A stretch of DNA of 64,000 nt from Sycon ciliatum (GCF_964019385.1 NC_088651.1:5958496-6022495); one strand, 5' to 3'; shown: positions 1 through 12,207, counted from the first letter of the stretch. Made by a program: numbers and translations. Notes: generated by a model from the letters alone, not told the origin.

Positions 1-545
1 CTCTGCTGTCGCAACTCTAGTTTCGCCTTGCCTGCTGCATGACGCATGTGCCTGCTGCCTATACAGATCACACACAATGGTGTAATACTAAATAAATGTT
101 GTATGATGGAATGGATATTAATTTCTACTTGTGAACACGTCTCTGCGGACTCTGGGCTTTGGCCTGGCCTCATGACAGGTGATTGTGCCAGGTCACCAGG
201 TCACCCCCGCCATACTATGTGGGACCGTGTAGCTAGCTGTATATGAGTCATGACTGTGCAATCAGCTCCAAGGCTGACAAGGACAGCTACATGTCAGTAG
301 GTGGCTGCATCCCAGCTGGGTGACGTTTTTGGGCATGGGTTACCATGGTGACTTCATTGGGCCTGGGTGACTCACATGCATGGTACCTGGTTGACTGCAC
401 CTGGGTGACCTCAGACCTGGCCCTGGCCCCTGGGTGACTGCATTACGTCATGACGATTGTACAGTCATAACGTCATGTACACCGGAGGATGTACCCAGTG
501 TCAGTGTGCTGACAGTGCTCAACACCGCAGCGGAAGCAGAGCATG
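1..545. repeat. Duplicated segment, copy A (partner at 46718-47485)
   Basis: This stretch aligns by eye with 46718-47485: the same opening CTGCTGTCGCAACTCTAG, the same run through 'gaatggatattaatttctacttg', and the same 'ggtggctgcatcccagctgg'. Copy A has only one or two units of the GGTCACC-type minisatellite near 185-210, where copy B has an expanded array. A polyadenylation-type AATAAA lies at 91-96; copy B has ATTAAA at 46805-46810. Short ORFs here differ between the copies and show no coding signature, so I call no gene. Confidence 0.75.
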
Positions 546-633
546 ATACAGAACAACAAGGACAATCAAGGCTTGTTTGCTGCTACATGTACGATTGTAC
601 AATTACATGTACATGACATAATTCATTGTGTAT

Positions 634-760
634 AATCATACACGGTCTGTCAGGCTTGATGGCTGAATCATGCCTGAGCTCCCAGCCCGAAGGTCGTAGC
701 CCCGAGGGCTGGGAGCGAGGGCATGATTCAGCCATCAAGCCCGACAGACCATGTATGATT
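634..760. repeat. Fold-back element
   Basis: The arms at about 634-689 and 705-760 are near-perfect reverse complements, from AATCATACAC on the left to ATGTATGATT on the right, with the short GC-rich spacer between. The whole can form one long hairpin. It looks like a small non-autonomous palindromic transposable element. No clear target duplication was identified. Confidence 0.7.
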
Positions 761-769
761 GGATTTCTT

Positions 770-1334
770 ACTTGACCCATGCCGGCATGCGCACGCACGG
801 AACGTAGCCCAAATATTGAAACAAGCCAAAGACTAGCACAGTCAGTTCGGCGAAAAGTCACTCTGCACTAGTCACAGCCAGAACACACGAAGTAACAAGA
901 GTCAAGAAGACAAGCGACATTCCTTTCTACATGCACTTCCACTTCTTTCTTCAAAAGGTTTTGGATTGATTTACTTTTTATTTCATTTTCATTTAAATTA
1001 ACTTGCCATATTTTGCGTGTGCATTTTTCCCTCTTCTTGTTCTTTTATTCCATGGCTGGTAGCCCTCATTCATAATATTGGTTGACACCATGTCATCCAT
1101 GAATTGAGAATAATAATAATAATAATAATAATAAAAACCCGCGCCTTGTCACATTATTGGCTACATCTCGTTGCCACTTGACCACGGGCATGATTGTCAA
1201 TCATACCTGAAGTGACGTCAGTGTTGCCAAGGGCAGCGGGCATGATGGCGGAATCATGTCCGCGGCGGGAAAGGTGGTGATTAGACAATTCCTAGGATAC
1301 GGTCACGTGTCATGTAAGAATGTACAATCATGTA
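770..1334. other. No gene seen
   Basis: AT-rich sequence with an (AAT)n tract near 1110-1134. Nothing coding or structured is recognised. Confidence 0.5.
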
Positions 1335-1983
1335 CAGTGAAACCTGTCTAAGGCGACCCCTCAAGGGACGAGAAAAAATGGTCGCCGTGGTCAGGTGGTC
1401 TTCTTATCCAGGTTCAGTGGGTCACGTGACCATATCCACATGTGATACGTCATTTTGATCAGTGCATCACAGTGCACACACCTACAACCTTGTATGCTAC
1501 TCTAGCACGACTCATGTGCCTGGGGTCCTCAGACCTGTCAAATGTTGTGCATGCACCATGTACATCTACACTTCCTGCACTGATGTGTAGATCTACCATG
1601 CCTGGTGCACCATGTAATGCATACATTTAATAATAATAATAATAATAATAACTTTATTAGGATGACCCAAAGGCTGACCGCCTATCGTGGGGTCCGTCGC
1701 ATTGAAGGATGATGGTACAAGAGAGTACAGATTGGGAAGGGGGGGGGGGCTAAGATGAACAGGGTAACGGCATGCCAGCGAGTTACCCTGTTCATTTTCA
1801 TGTACATGTACATGACTAGCACTGTGCAACGCGGTCGCGAGTGGGTGGTCGCCAGTCGCGTTGAGCGAGTGGTCGCCTTATATCCAAGGTGTTTTGAATG
1901 TGAATGCGTCCGTGACAAGGAAAAGTGGTCGCCATGGTCGAGTGGTCGCCATATCCGAGTGGTCGCCATTACAGGTTTTACTG
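1335..1983. mobile_element. MITE-like element with TA target site, possibly composite
   Basis: The left end CAGTGAAACCTGT and the right end ACAGGTTTTACTG are related inverted termini, each flanked by TA. The ends match the MITE at 43782-43973. Internal 'gtggtcgcc' repeats occur near both ends. The middle holds a (TAA)n tract at 1629-1650 and a G-run, so a second insertion is likely. Confidence 0.5.
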
Positions 1984-2093
1984 TACTTCAAGTTTCATGC
2001 TCTCTTAGCTCTCTATCATCAGCCTGATCAGGCAACAGCCTACACAGGGCACATGTACATATATGTTCCGTGGGTAACTGCATGATTGTACAT

Positions 2094-2183
2094 ATTGTTA
2101 GATTGACAGCATGAAACAAGGTGGAGGACACTGTGTTCGGAAACAGTGTCCTCCACCTTGTTTCATGCTGTCAATCTAACAAT
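2094..2183. repeat. Perfect 41-bp inverted repeat (hairpin)
   Basis: The arms 2094-2134 and 2143-2183 are exact reverse complements around an 8-nt spacer. A diverged single-arm relative ('ggtgtcctccaa') is present near 60210-60240. This suggests a small mobile palindrome, not a regulatory stem. Confidence 0.85.
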
Positions 2184-3282
2184 GTGCGTGAAATAACAAG
2201 GTTTATCTACAGTTAGCCCTTTCCCTAAGGTGCTCTTTTAATTCGCACTTAGTGCTTTTCGCGTCCCTCAAAATATGCTGAAAAAGTGCTCTTTTTTCAG
2301 TGAAAACAGGCAAAAAGTGCTCTTTTTTCAGTGAAGCATAGCCATGATACATGTTCAGATATGATCCCAAGCTGAGAAACGAATACGCACTCTTCCATTT
2401 ATTTATTTTTTTACGGGGTAACGGCCTCTTTTACGGGCAAAATAAAGTCATGTAGACGTGAAAAAATTGAGATACCATGAAAGTTAAAATAGAATTTTAT
2501 TCAAGTACAATACATTGGGAAACTCCAATTCTTCCATTTATGGGTTCACGAAAGGCAAAACAGGTAGTAAAGTTCAAAAAACCCACTTTTTACAGCATTG
2601 TGTACAAGCATCACCAACTTGTTGCCCCCAAAAAAGTGGCGTGCCAACAAGGCCCATCGTCGGCATCGAGCACTCGGAAACTGTGATCGTATGTATGAGC
2701 AAACAGATTTTAGCACTTTTTCAGCTAAAAAAGCTCAAAAAGGGCGATATTCACCAAAAAACGCAATAAAGGGCGAAAGAAACGGGCTTTTCCAAAAAGG
2801 GCAAAAAGGGCAAAAAACTACAGTCCATTTCAAAACTATACTAGATGCGCAGTGTTTTTGAAAATATTTCTGGCTGGAGCTTTTTGAGAAAAGTTTTCGG
2901 AATATTGCTCAGGTCCGCTCCACAATTACTCTCATAATAGTTTCTAAACGATTGGATAACAGACGCCCGCCCAATTTGGAAAAATGTATGCACAAATTGA
3001 TCACAGATTTTATGTGGTATACATGTACTTAGAGACGGTTTTTGCCTAGGTAGATCTACGCGTCTATAGTTTTGAAATAGACTGTAATACTAGTTTAGGA
3101 CTAGTTTAGAACTAGTATTGGGTTATAATTAAAATACCATGGTTGTACATGACAGTGATGTACCTGTACTGGGGGGCTGGGTTTGAGTAAGCTGGGTTAA
3201 ATAAAAATTTATGCCATCACTGCACCGGGAATTCTCGCTCCACATATACTGGCACACGCAGAGACATAATAATGTAGACAGC
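2184..3282. other. AT-rich repeat sequence, no gene
   Basis: Repeated 'aaaagtgctctttttt' near 2285-2335 and 'aaagggc' units near 2735-2815 give an imperfect internal symmetry suggesting an old DNA element. The short ORFs here are low-complexity Lys/Gln reading and are not supported as genes. Confidence 0.4.
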
Positions 3283-3494
3283 AATAGCGACAACACACAA
3301 AGTGAAGGGTAGTTGCCAACTACCCTTCACTTTGTGTGTTGTCGCTATTTCTGCTATCCACTTCAACTAGTCCACTTCCACTAGTAGTTGGCCGCAGCCA
3401 GATGTGAACCGGATAACGAGTGAGGTATGGAAGCAAGGACTGAGAACAGGGTGTCTCAGATAGAATAGGCGTGCCAGTGGATAGCAGAAATAGG
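3283..3494. repeat. Palindrome plus adjoining TIR element
   Basis: The arms 3283-3314 and 3318-3349 form a perfect 32-bp inverted repeat with a 3-nt spacer. The same right arm then begins a second inverted pair, CTATTTCTGCTATCCAC near 3346-3362 and GTGGATAGCAGAAATAG near 3477-3493. This bounds an element of about 150 bp and looks like two overlapping fold-back elements. Confidence 0.65.
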
Positions 3495-3945
3495 CCCTGA
3501 TGCAGAACCACTTGGGACCGTCAGATTAAAATAATTAATTTTCCTGGACCGAGCCAGCCGGGAAAAAACCCTCGAGCCAACGGACGCAGTTGTGGGGGAG
3601 AAAACCGGGTGTACAATGTATGTCCCCAATGACGATTAGGCATCATGTAGGCATGGCAAGCACATCACAGCAAAAAGTGATGAAAAAGCAATGATAATAA
3701 TTATGCACAGAAATGAAGGGTGGGAGGGCAGGGACACTGGTGAGACTCAAAACTGACTGAAGAAGTCAGGAAAAGAAGCGACAATAAAGAACACACCAGA
3801 TGCCATATTTGCAACTAAAAATATTTCGCGAGAAATCATTTCTCGCCTAACTCGCTGCGCTCGGTTGGCGAGAAATACGTCAAACTTGCGAGTTGCGCTG
3901 GTGGAGGACGGTTGGCGATTTGGGAGCTCTGGCTGATGAGGAAGC
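3495..3945. other. No gene seen
   Basis: Unstructured sequence just upstream of the retroelement. It probably contains its decayed 5' part, since 'gcgagttgcgctggtggaggacgg' near 3890 runs straight into the open frame. Confidence 0.35.
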
Positions 3946-4869
3946 TTGGTGAATATTCTGGAGGACTGTTCATGGTACGTTGCTTTTTATTATTCGCTTT
4001 GCAGTAAAGGACGCAACGCTACGGGCTTGGATGACAATATGTTTAGCCGACTGGTTTTCTCCGGGCGCATTCAAGCGGCCTCCCGTATGGTGCAGTCAGG
4101 CGGAGTGGGTCGGGTCCTGAGGATGGAGGATTGCGTGTCGGAGGAAAAGACAGTCCGAGACGTACTTCTAGAGAAGCGCCCTGATCCCCAATTGGCTGCG
4201 AAGGAAATTCTGCTGCCTGACGAGGCAGTTCCAGCGAATCCCATTTTATTCGATCGAATAACGTCACAACTCATAAAAACCACCAGCAGATCAATGAGCG
4301 GCTCTGCTGGTCCCTCCGGTGTAGACCCTGAGGGGTGGATCCGCATGCTGACATGTTATGGGTCGACGTCTAACAATTTGTCCTCCGCGCTTGCTGCCTC
4401 CGCACGCGTCCTTTGCACTGAGGATATACCGGTAGACCCTTCGTGCACCGAGGCTCTTACCGAGGCTCGCCTAGTCCCTTTGGACAAATCCCCAGGGGTG
4501 AGACCTATAGCCGTTGGGGAGGGTTTCAGGCGCATTATGTGTCGGGAGGTCATGAAAATTATCGAGAGCGACGTTAGGGACACCAAAGCACCACGACAGC
4601 TTTGCGTTGGCGTGCCCTCTGGTTGCGAGGCCTCAGTGCATACCATGGATAGTCTGTTCAATCTTGACAGCACTGTCGCCATATTGCTTGTTGATGCCTC
4701 CAATGCATTTAACTCATTAAACAGAGAGGCAGCACTGCATAACATCCCCATTCTTTGCCCTGCTCTAGGCCAAGTCTTCAAGAACACGTACAAAAGTCCC
4801 TCCCGCCTGTTTGTCACAGGTGGCGGCGAGATTCTTTCACGCGAGGGAACATGCCAAGGGGACCCTTGA
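3946..4869 (+). pseudogene. Reverse transcriptase of a decayed retroelement, 5' part
   Basis: The open frame carries reverse-transcriptase landmarks in order. A PLDKSPGVRPIAVGEGFRRI block lies at about 4480-4540. The first catalytic Asp sits in LVDASNAFNSLNR at about 4687-4725. The CQGDP turn is at 4852-4866. The frame then hits TGA at 4867-4869, in the middle of the polymerase domain. No real start is seen; the frame opens upstream without ATG, so the 5' end is missing or decayed. This RT type is abundant in cnidarian and sponge genomes as I remember it; its superfamily is not certain from reading alone. The break and the missing start make it non-functional. Confidence 0.75.
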
Positions 4870-6449
4870 GCAATGGCGATCTATGCGGTAGCGATCATGC
4901 CTCTCATTATCTATCCACTTAATGTCCCAACACAACACAGATCTGGTATGCGGACGATGATTCGGCTGCTGGTACTGTGAGCAATGTATTCGACTATTGG
5001 TCCACACTTAGTGAAATCGGACCAGAATATGGATACTACCCCAATGCATCAAAGACCGTCCTTCTTGTAAAGGAGGCACGTGCTGATGAGGCCCGCCGTA
5101 TCTTTTCTGGCACAGGAATTAGCATCATGACAGAGGGCTGCAGATACCTTGGAGGCTCGCTGGGATCGGATGAATTCCGCGAATCATTCATCCGGGAGAG
5201 GGTTGACAAGCGGGCTGCAGAGGTCGATCGCCTTGCGGAGCTTGCTGTCACCCAGCCCCATGCGGCATATACTGTACTCGTGCGCAGCATAATTTCTCGT
5301 TGGCGATACTGTCTAAGGGCGGTCAGCTGTGAGGCTACACAGTTCGCGAAGCTGGATCAGGCCATTCGGGAAAAATTGTTGCCCGCAGTCTCCGACATGA
5401 TTTTGCGAGATGATGACCTGCTGCGGTGTTTGATTTCACTGCCTTGTCGAATGGGTGGGTTAGGTATCCCCAAGATCTCAGATTCTTGCGGGGTCGCGCA
5501 CATAGATAGCGAGCACACGGTGCGTCCCATTGTCGAATTGTGTGTGCCTCAATTACAGGAACAGCCTGCAGCATCATCTAGGTCTCAAAGCCTTGATGTT
5601 GCATCGCCTCCTGCCAAATCGTCGGCGGCTTCTCCCAACACGCAATCATACGGTGTTGGAGAGGATGCAGGTGAGGAGGATGGTGATGATTGGCCGCCCC
5701 CACGACCTCCTGTGACAGCGCCATCTCACGGAGCTCGCAGCCTCATCAGCAATGCAGTCATGGAGTGTCGCAGGCGCCTGCAGAATACCCGCAAGAACAG
5801 AGTTCGTCGAGAACAACAGGCTCTCAACAACATCAAGGACAGTTTGTCTGAAAGCCAACGGTTTCTGGTAAACATTTGCAGTGGCGCCAGCAAAGGAGTC
5901 TCATCCTGGCTCACGTCACCGCCAGGAGTTGCCAATGGTACGGTATTGAATCGCTCGGATTTCAGAGACGCTATCGCCATTCGTTACGGCTTGCAGCTGG
6001 ATGGCCTATCCCCAAATTGTGTGTGCGGCAAGGCAATGACGGTGGACCATGCGATGACCTGCCCTTGCGGAGGGTATCCATCCGCCAGACACAATGAGCT
6101 CCGGGATCTCCTAGCAGATGTAATGCATGAAGTTGTTCAAGACGTGGAGGTCGAGCCGAAGTTCCTTCCATATCAGGAGGAGCAGCTCCAGGGGGTGACG
6201 GCGAATCGCTCCGTTGAGGCTCGTGTTGATATACGGGCTCGTGGTTTTTGGACGCGGGAGCAGGAGGCCTTCCGGGTGACTAGGGCCAGCCTGCTGTGTA
6301 GTAGTTGCTTTGACTCTTACTCCATGGTTTCACGCGTTTGGCCCGACCGATCCCCTTATTATTGTCTGGGTTCGAGCAAGGGGGCAACTCTGCAGTCGCG
6401 TGGGATCCTGCTGCACACACGCGACCAACCTCACCGCGGCTGTGCGTGA
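4870..6449 (+). pseudogene. Reverse transcriptase 3' part with Cys/His knuckle and nuclease-like tail
   Basis: This continues the element above after a stop and a frame change. WYADDD, the catalytic Asp pair, is at about 4944-4961, in a different frame from the upstream half. The stretch between (4870-4940) looks shortened. The thumb-like region runs to about 5500. A Pro/acidic linker (near 5660-5720) follows. A C-x-C-x7-H-x3-C knuckle is at about 6019-6060, and then GG-x4-RHN and a VEPKFLP segment near 6145-6165. This order resembles restriction-like-endonuclease retroelements (R2-like), which is an inference. The expected F-D-V-R-V nuclease strand is lost near 6270-6285, and the reading becomes noise before the stop at 6447-6449. 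Confidence 0.7.
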
Positions 6450-6577
6450 CTTCTCGCATGCGAAGTGCAGGGCATGCGAAATCTACATGCAGCAAGCCTG
6501 TCTACAAAAAATGTCACAAGGACTTTGGATTTGAGCTTTTTTGTTTTGTTCAGACGTCTTCCTTTTTACGACTTCAG

Positions 6578-7615
6578 GATGCCTTCTCAGGATCATTGCT
6601 GCGTTCCTCACTGTCAGAGCAGGAGGACGAAGCAAACAAGTCATTTCACTCCTTCCCTCGTGTGGAGCCACAGCGGATCCAGGCTATTCCCCGTGAGGAA
6701 GGACGTAGTTTTAGGGTCGCTCTGAATATTCGGGTTGCAGCGACCATTTCGATCCCGAAATCGAAATCGTTTTGCCCAGCTCTACTAGGGCAGGATGAGT
6801 CCAGGAAACCAAACAGCTGTCCTACCAGGTTTGCTTTTCGCAAGACAGTGGAGTCTGGACGCCCTGCTTCCCAGGTTCGCAAAACAGCATTTGCTGAGCC
6901 TAGTGCAGTTCCGAGCCCTGTAATGGAAGGGCAGCATCTGCATCACGAGCTCCCCATGCTCACAAACCAGTATTTTGCTGAGAGGCAACAGCACTTTGAG
7001 TTGGAAAGGAACCTGGCTCAGTGCAGTTTGGTCCTGTAATGGAAGTGCAGCATCTGCATCAGGAGCTGGCAGCAAGTAGAGCTCGTTTACAGAGTCTCGA
7101 GGCCTCGAGGAGCAGTTGGGCGATGTGAGGACTGGGGTGAAGAAAGCCGAAAAACAGCTGCTTACGTACGATAACATAAAGGAAGACTCTGAGCCGCTCC
7201 AGTTTCTGACTGGTTTGCCTTCAGGTGTTTGGACCGCTCTGTGGGACTTCCTTGAGCCTAGCCCAGAAAATGCTCTGTGCCGCGCCAGATCTGCGAAGAC
7301 AGAAGCTGAGGGACGGCAGATACAGTTGGAGGTGGCCGTAAATCGCCAATGAGCATGTAATGGAGCATCAGCTGCTATTGGCATTGATGTGTCTACGCCT
7401 GCGCCGAATGGAACAGAAGCTCGCATGCATATTTGGCGCAAGTACATCATCCATTTCACGGTATATAACTAGCTGAGCTGGAAAGATTTCTTGTTCCTCC
7501 GTTTGGGCATGATCCCGATCTGGGCGAGCTGGCCCGATGTTCAGTCATGAATGCCATGTACCGCAAGACATTCTGCATTGTGGATGAAACTGTTCTATTT
7601 AGCCATGCACTTAGG
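6578..7615 (+). pseudogene. THAP-domain / HTH transposase relic
   Basis: A THAP-like start MPSQDHCCVPHC begins at 6578. After a frame change come FHSFP (near 6645), and the THAP hallmark CSDHF is readable near 6737-6752 after another frame slip. Downstream, LQFLTGLPSG at about 7200-7228 resembles the segment before transposase helix-turn-helix domains. A frame near 7380-7440 reads like a transposase HTH. MYRKTFCIVDETV at about 7557-7595 resembles the start of a DDE catalytic core. Several frameshifts and stops separate these blocks. The DDE core is cut off where SINE sequence begins at about 7618. The family assignment is from motif memory. Confidence 0.6.
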
Positions 7616-7617
7616 GT

Positions 7618-7838
7618 TCTCGCCACACAGTTAATTGGGAACTCGTGGCCTGGCACGAGGAAAACATGGATGCAGTGAATGGGATTTTCGGTCTTTGACC
7701 ACTTGCTGGTGAGCTGATCTACTCACCTCCCACCGCTTTAGGAGCTGCATCTGCGCCTTGATCCTTGAAGGGTGGTGGCGTTCCTACGGATGCGGAAAGC
7801 CCGGCTTCCAGCTGAGTCTCACGCGAACCTTTTTTTTT
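7618..7838 (+). mobile_element. SINE fragment (body)
   Basis: The sequence from 'acagttaattgggaactcgt' to 'gagtctcacgcgaacc' is a diverged copy of 24781-24990, which has a tRNA-like head. Here the head is missing and the body abuts the transposase relic. It ends in a T-run at about 7831. Confidence 0.7.
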
Positions 7839-8384
7839 TAGGGTTCTCGCACCGGCACGGCACGACAAAACCCAACAGATCCTTGCGCTCTTATTTTCTC
7901 CCATGGTAACATTGCTGGTCACAACACCCGGTAGCCAGTCGTAGATGCAACCAAATCAACCAAGTTCTCTTACTCGTTTTTTTTCAATGCTGAAACCAAA
8001 GGTATACCATTATTTGCATCGAATGCAGTGATGATTTCAATACTGTCTGCCAGTACAACGCATTACCAGACTGGCATATAATCATGATGATATTATACAT
8101 TTCACTATCATTGCTTTCTTAGATCTCCAATCATCAATATCAGACCCGAAACTCTTTTATCTTATATCATCATTAGTATCCTCCTCTAACGACGAGCGCG
8201 AAGGAATGAAACAGCTGTCTAGAAGCATAAACAGTATCTGTCAACGGAAGTGTCCCTGCTGTGCTGGTGTGTTTATGCTTCGTGCATTAGTTCGGCCAAG
8301 AGCGCATGATGGTGACGGGTTGAGAATGTTGTCAAGTGGAGTATGGTCGAAAGCTCTGTCGCAATATATGTTGGACTCAGTAGA
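7839..8384. other. No gene seen
   Basis: No coding signal or repeat structure is recognised. The 65-codon ORF at 8206-8403 has no recognisable domain. Confidence 0.4.
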
Positions 8385-8650
8385 GCGTCCAGCCCCTATA
8401 TGATGTCCAACCCCTATATGGAGTCCATTGGTCCAAAATCCACTGTACAGAGTCCAAACTTGGAATCAACTGTGAGCTCAAAGTTTAGATGGACATCACT
8501 CCCTGTATAGAGTCCAGCCAATTGGCTTCACCCCTATATAGAGTCCATTGGTCCAAAATCAACTGTATGGAGTCCAAACTATAAAATCAACTATAAGGAG
8601 TCTTTATGTGGACAACACTCCCTGTATAAAGTCCAGCCAATTAGGCATCC
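8385..8650. repeat. Imperfect tandem repeat, period about 120 bp
   Basis: 'gagtccattggtccaaaatc' recurs at 8421 and 8541, with flanking 'cccctatat' and 'ctccctgtata' units. Two and a fraction diverged copies are seen. Confidence 0.7.
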
Positions 8651-9014
8651 CCTATCGAGTTCGAAATTAGACATAGGATCTGCTGTAAGCAGTGAATATT
8701 AACCAGAAAACGGCCTTCCCCTTTAATCCTTTACATCATTCACTTCTCAAGATGAAAAATAAGTATTGAGGCGCCACTGCAGCCACTTCATTACATGAAA
8801 AACCCTACGAACACCATCCTCAAATCAAGTGGTCTCTTCGCAGACGCTGCAAATTACAATATCCCAATCATGTAGTGTTGCCAAATTATTGTGCACGCAC
8901 ACACATACATGCACCCACCCACACAACGCCAAGAAAATACCAAGAAAAAACCAAGAATCGAAAGAGAATAATGGAGAGCCAAGGATTAATTATTTGTTTT
9001 CAAATTATTGTGAG

Positions 9015-9058
<44 letters not shown>

Positions 9059-9526
9059 TATACAACGCCAAGCCGGAAACACCAAGAAAAGAGTAGAGAC
9101 ACAATACACACGCAACTCCAACAGCCATGCAAACGTCCACCCATTTACACGTATTAAGTCAAGAGGGATAACAAATAATTATACGAAACGAATGCATACG
9201 TGGGCGGATGCACGCACGTTTACATACATGTAGTAGTGTAAGAGAGTAACATAGTGCAGTAGTCAGCATAATACTAGCACATGCTGAGAGTGAAATAGCA
9301 AGCTTCACCATTGCTCATGGCCATGCAAATGTTCTGCAGCACTCAGTTCCGCAAGCTTCTGAAGATCAGCACACCTGCAACAAATAGATAGCACAAGGAT
9401 ACGCTTATTACCGTAATGATGCATGGGAGCACACAACTACCAAGTTCTCAACGAATGTGATGCTCAATGAAAATCCATCCACACAAAGACCTGTGAACAG
9501 GTGACGGTGGGGACAATAATCTATTA
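8651..9526. repeat. Non-coding stretch with AC microsatellite
   Basis: An (AC)n tract lies at about 9020-9053 with GCGC at its 5' edge. The rest is unannotatable. The ORFs across it encode only Thr/His runs from the microsatellite. Confidence 0.6.
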
Positions 9527-10192
9527 GGCGCCGGTCACACATGCATGGCGCTTTTGCGACACCACCAAAGCTGCACCACAAAAGTTGGGATATCCCCAGA
9601 TCACCATGGATACTGCGCCTGGCGCCACTGGCGCCACGGCGGCAACCTCAAAAGCGCCACAACCAAAAAATTGGTGGCGAAACACAAAAGCGGTAGTGCA
9701 ACTTTTGCGGCGTTGTCGTTGTTGGATCTCTTGGATCTTGGAAAAATTAGTTTTTCATCTCTCGTCATGAAGTGGACTGCTGACCAAGAGCAACTGCTCC
9801 TCTCCCTCTATTTCGAGGTCAACCATCCGACATGGGACTCGACTCAGGCGTCCACCGATGCTCAAGGAGCTTCCGCAAGATTCAAACGAAGAGAAATTGA
9901 ACAACATGAATATTGAGGCAATCTCCATAGCTCTCCGCAGTCGCTGGTCACGACGTAGTCGGCGATTCTGGGCGTTTCTGCGATCCATACCAGCGCAGGA
10001 AAGGAATTTTGAGGCTACAGTCTTTTTCAGAGAAAATTTTTACGACACCTGTGGAGACCCGTGAAGCTGCGTGCGTACCAAAGCCTTTGCATGTGTGACC
10101 GCCGGCAGAAAAGAGCCGCAAAAGCGCCCACTGCCAGGGTGTCGGAGGCAGCCGCAAAAGCGGTGTCGCCGCCTGCATGTGTGACCGGCGCC
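9527..10192. mobile_element. PIF/Harbinger-like element with TTA target duplication
   Basis: The termini GGCGCCGGTCACACATGCA (left) and its reverse complement TGCATGTGTGACCGGCGCC (right, ending 10192) are flanked by TTA at 9524-9526 and 10193-10195. TTA/TAA target sites are typical of Harbinger elements. A short frame starting at 9768 (MKWTADQEQLLLSLYFE) looks like the first helix of a MADF/Myb-type DNA-binding domain, the kind of second protein Harbinger elements carry. It is broken after about 49 codons. At 666 bp the element is non-autonomous. Confidence 0.65.
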
Positions 10193-10195
10193 TTA

Positions 10196-12205
10196 GTAAT
10201 ACGAGGAATAAGATCGTTTGTGCACACTCAAGACGCACAGACACACCACCATACATGTAGTGTACACAGTGTTTCACTTCACTGCAACTAAATTGAAATG
10301 AGATGATTTAAACAATCTGTACAGCGTTGCAGTCAGTCAGTCTTCCCCAAGATGGAAATGCAATGATTTGTTGTCACGAGGCAGTTTCACTGACACAATG
10401 TAATGTTTGTGACATCAAAACGGTTACTTCATGGAATACGAGTACATGTATTAGCTTGAGAAGCTTTTTCTTGTCATCGGCATACAAGAAATCCTCCTCC
10501 TCCTACTAGTACTACTACTACTACACTGGCACTGCGTTTGTGGATCCCATTGTATTTGACATCATACTGGAGCCTAGTAGAGGAAGAGTGTCGTGGAGTT
10601 CACATACATGTAAATATCACAGGGATAAAAATACATTTCTCATGTGTTGTGAATAAAACCGTTCTCAAGTAGTAGCTGGTTGCGGATTCTACTAGCTATG
10701 ACATGTTTAATGGAAGAGCAAGTGTTCTGGCAAAATACACTGTGATCCGGATCTGGTTTGAGATTGGGTGCCAGCTCCCAAATGGCCAGTATTGATAATG
10801 CTTTCCAGTTTGTATAGAAACTAAAACTTCTTCCGTACATCATGTACATGTAGATTGCACTTGAAACTGACAGTGACACGCTCAAATCAAAGTTTTTGAG
10901 TGTGTTGTAGCATGTGCGTGCAAGGTGTGCGAGGGGTACTGTGAACGAATTCAATGTCACATTGTGAAGCAGGGCAAGTAGGGCTACATGTACATGTACA
11001 TGTTCTAGTACTACATTAGTAACTACTAAACGGTGTTTTATTGAACGCACAAAGCAATGATGATACTTGTAAATGCATGCAAGAAGACAATGAGAGCAAA
11101 GAATTCAAGAATTGAACAAAAGTTAAACAGCAAAATTGACGGATATGAATGTGAATGGCAACAGGAAAAGGGGAAAGAAAAGAAGAAGAAAAAACTACAA
11201 ACCTTGGCTTTGGTAACATTTTCACCACAATACGAAATGATAAAAAGAAAAAACTATGCCCTCTACTCTAGAACACACGGTACAGCAGTAGTACTATAAC
11301 TACTACGAGTGACTCCATGCATTGCTGAACCCACACTGCTCACACACTGCTCACGCCGATTTTCGGTCGACGTGCCTTTCCACAAAGTACAAATAATAAT
11401 TTTAAAAGAATATTAAATTAAAAATTATCAAATTTCGAAGTACAGTCACACTTCATGTTTTTCGGCCTAGGCTATGGCTAGCTACTACTAGTGCGTAGTG
11501 GTGGTACATATCGTAGTACTAGTAGCTAGCTACCTATGCATGGCGTGGCTTGTTACTTGAACTAAAATACTTGCCAGGGATAGGCCATAGGGTCGTGGGA
11601 TGTGCTCAGTGACTAGTCATTGTAATTTGTACAGTTTTAGTACAGTACTGACAGAGTCACAGAGGACGTCTTTAGTTTAGCTTTGTTCTCACAAGTAATA
11701 ATAGTTATGGTACGGGAGCAGGGAAATGGACCGGGAAATCCCCGGGACGGTATGCAAGAGTTGTGGTCTCTTGGCAGACTTGGAAGTAGAACTACGAATC
11801 GACGTGCCAGAGCGCCCAGAAGTGGCTAGTTTTTACATGACATTGTACTGACGCGGTGCGATGCCAACAAGACGATACACGAGCGCATGTGGCCCGCAGT
11901 ATAGCAGATCAAACTGACAAGACATCTCTGGCAAGGGCTGATTCCGCGATGGCTTTCCTGCGCTCACTAACATTTCAGTTTCAGTGTAAGTCTTTGTGAC
12001 CTACGCGTATACGGCCCTTGCAGCACCTGTCCACAGGCACAGGGGAAAGGCACAGGCGCACAGGGAACATGTAACTGGTTCAGCATCACGTGCATTGAAA
12101 ACACTGCCTCGGAGACAAGTATTGAAGTAAGCCTCTCTAGCGGGACTGTACGGTCGGCCGCTGCGAGTACAATCATGTTACAGACTGTACATGTTTTTTT
12201 GGTAG
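10196..12205. other. No supported gene
   Basis: 2 kb with short palindromic ACATGTACATGT runs, CTCCTC/ACTACT triplets near 10490-10530, and several ORFs of 70-136 codons on both strands that overlap each other. None shows a recognisable domain or splice context, so I call none. Confidence 0.4.
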
Positions 12206-12207
12206 TA

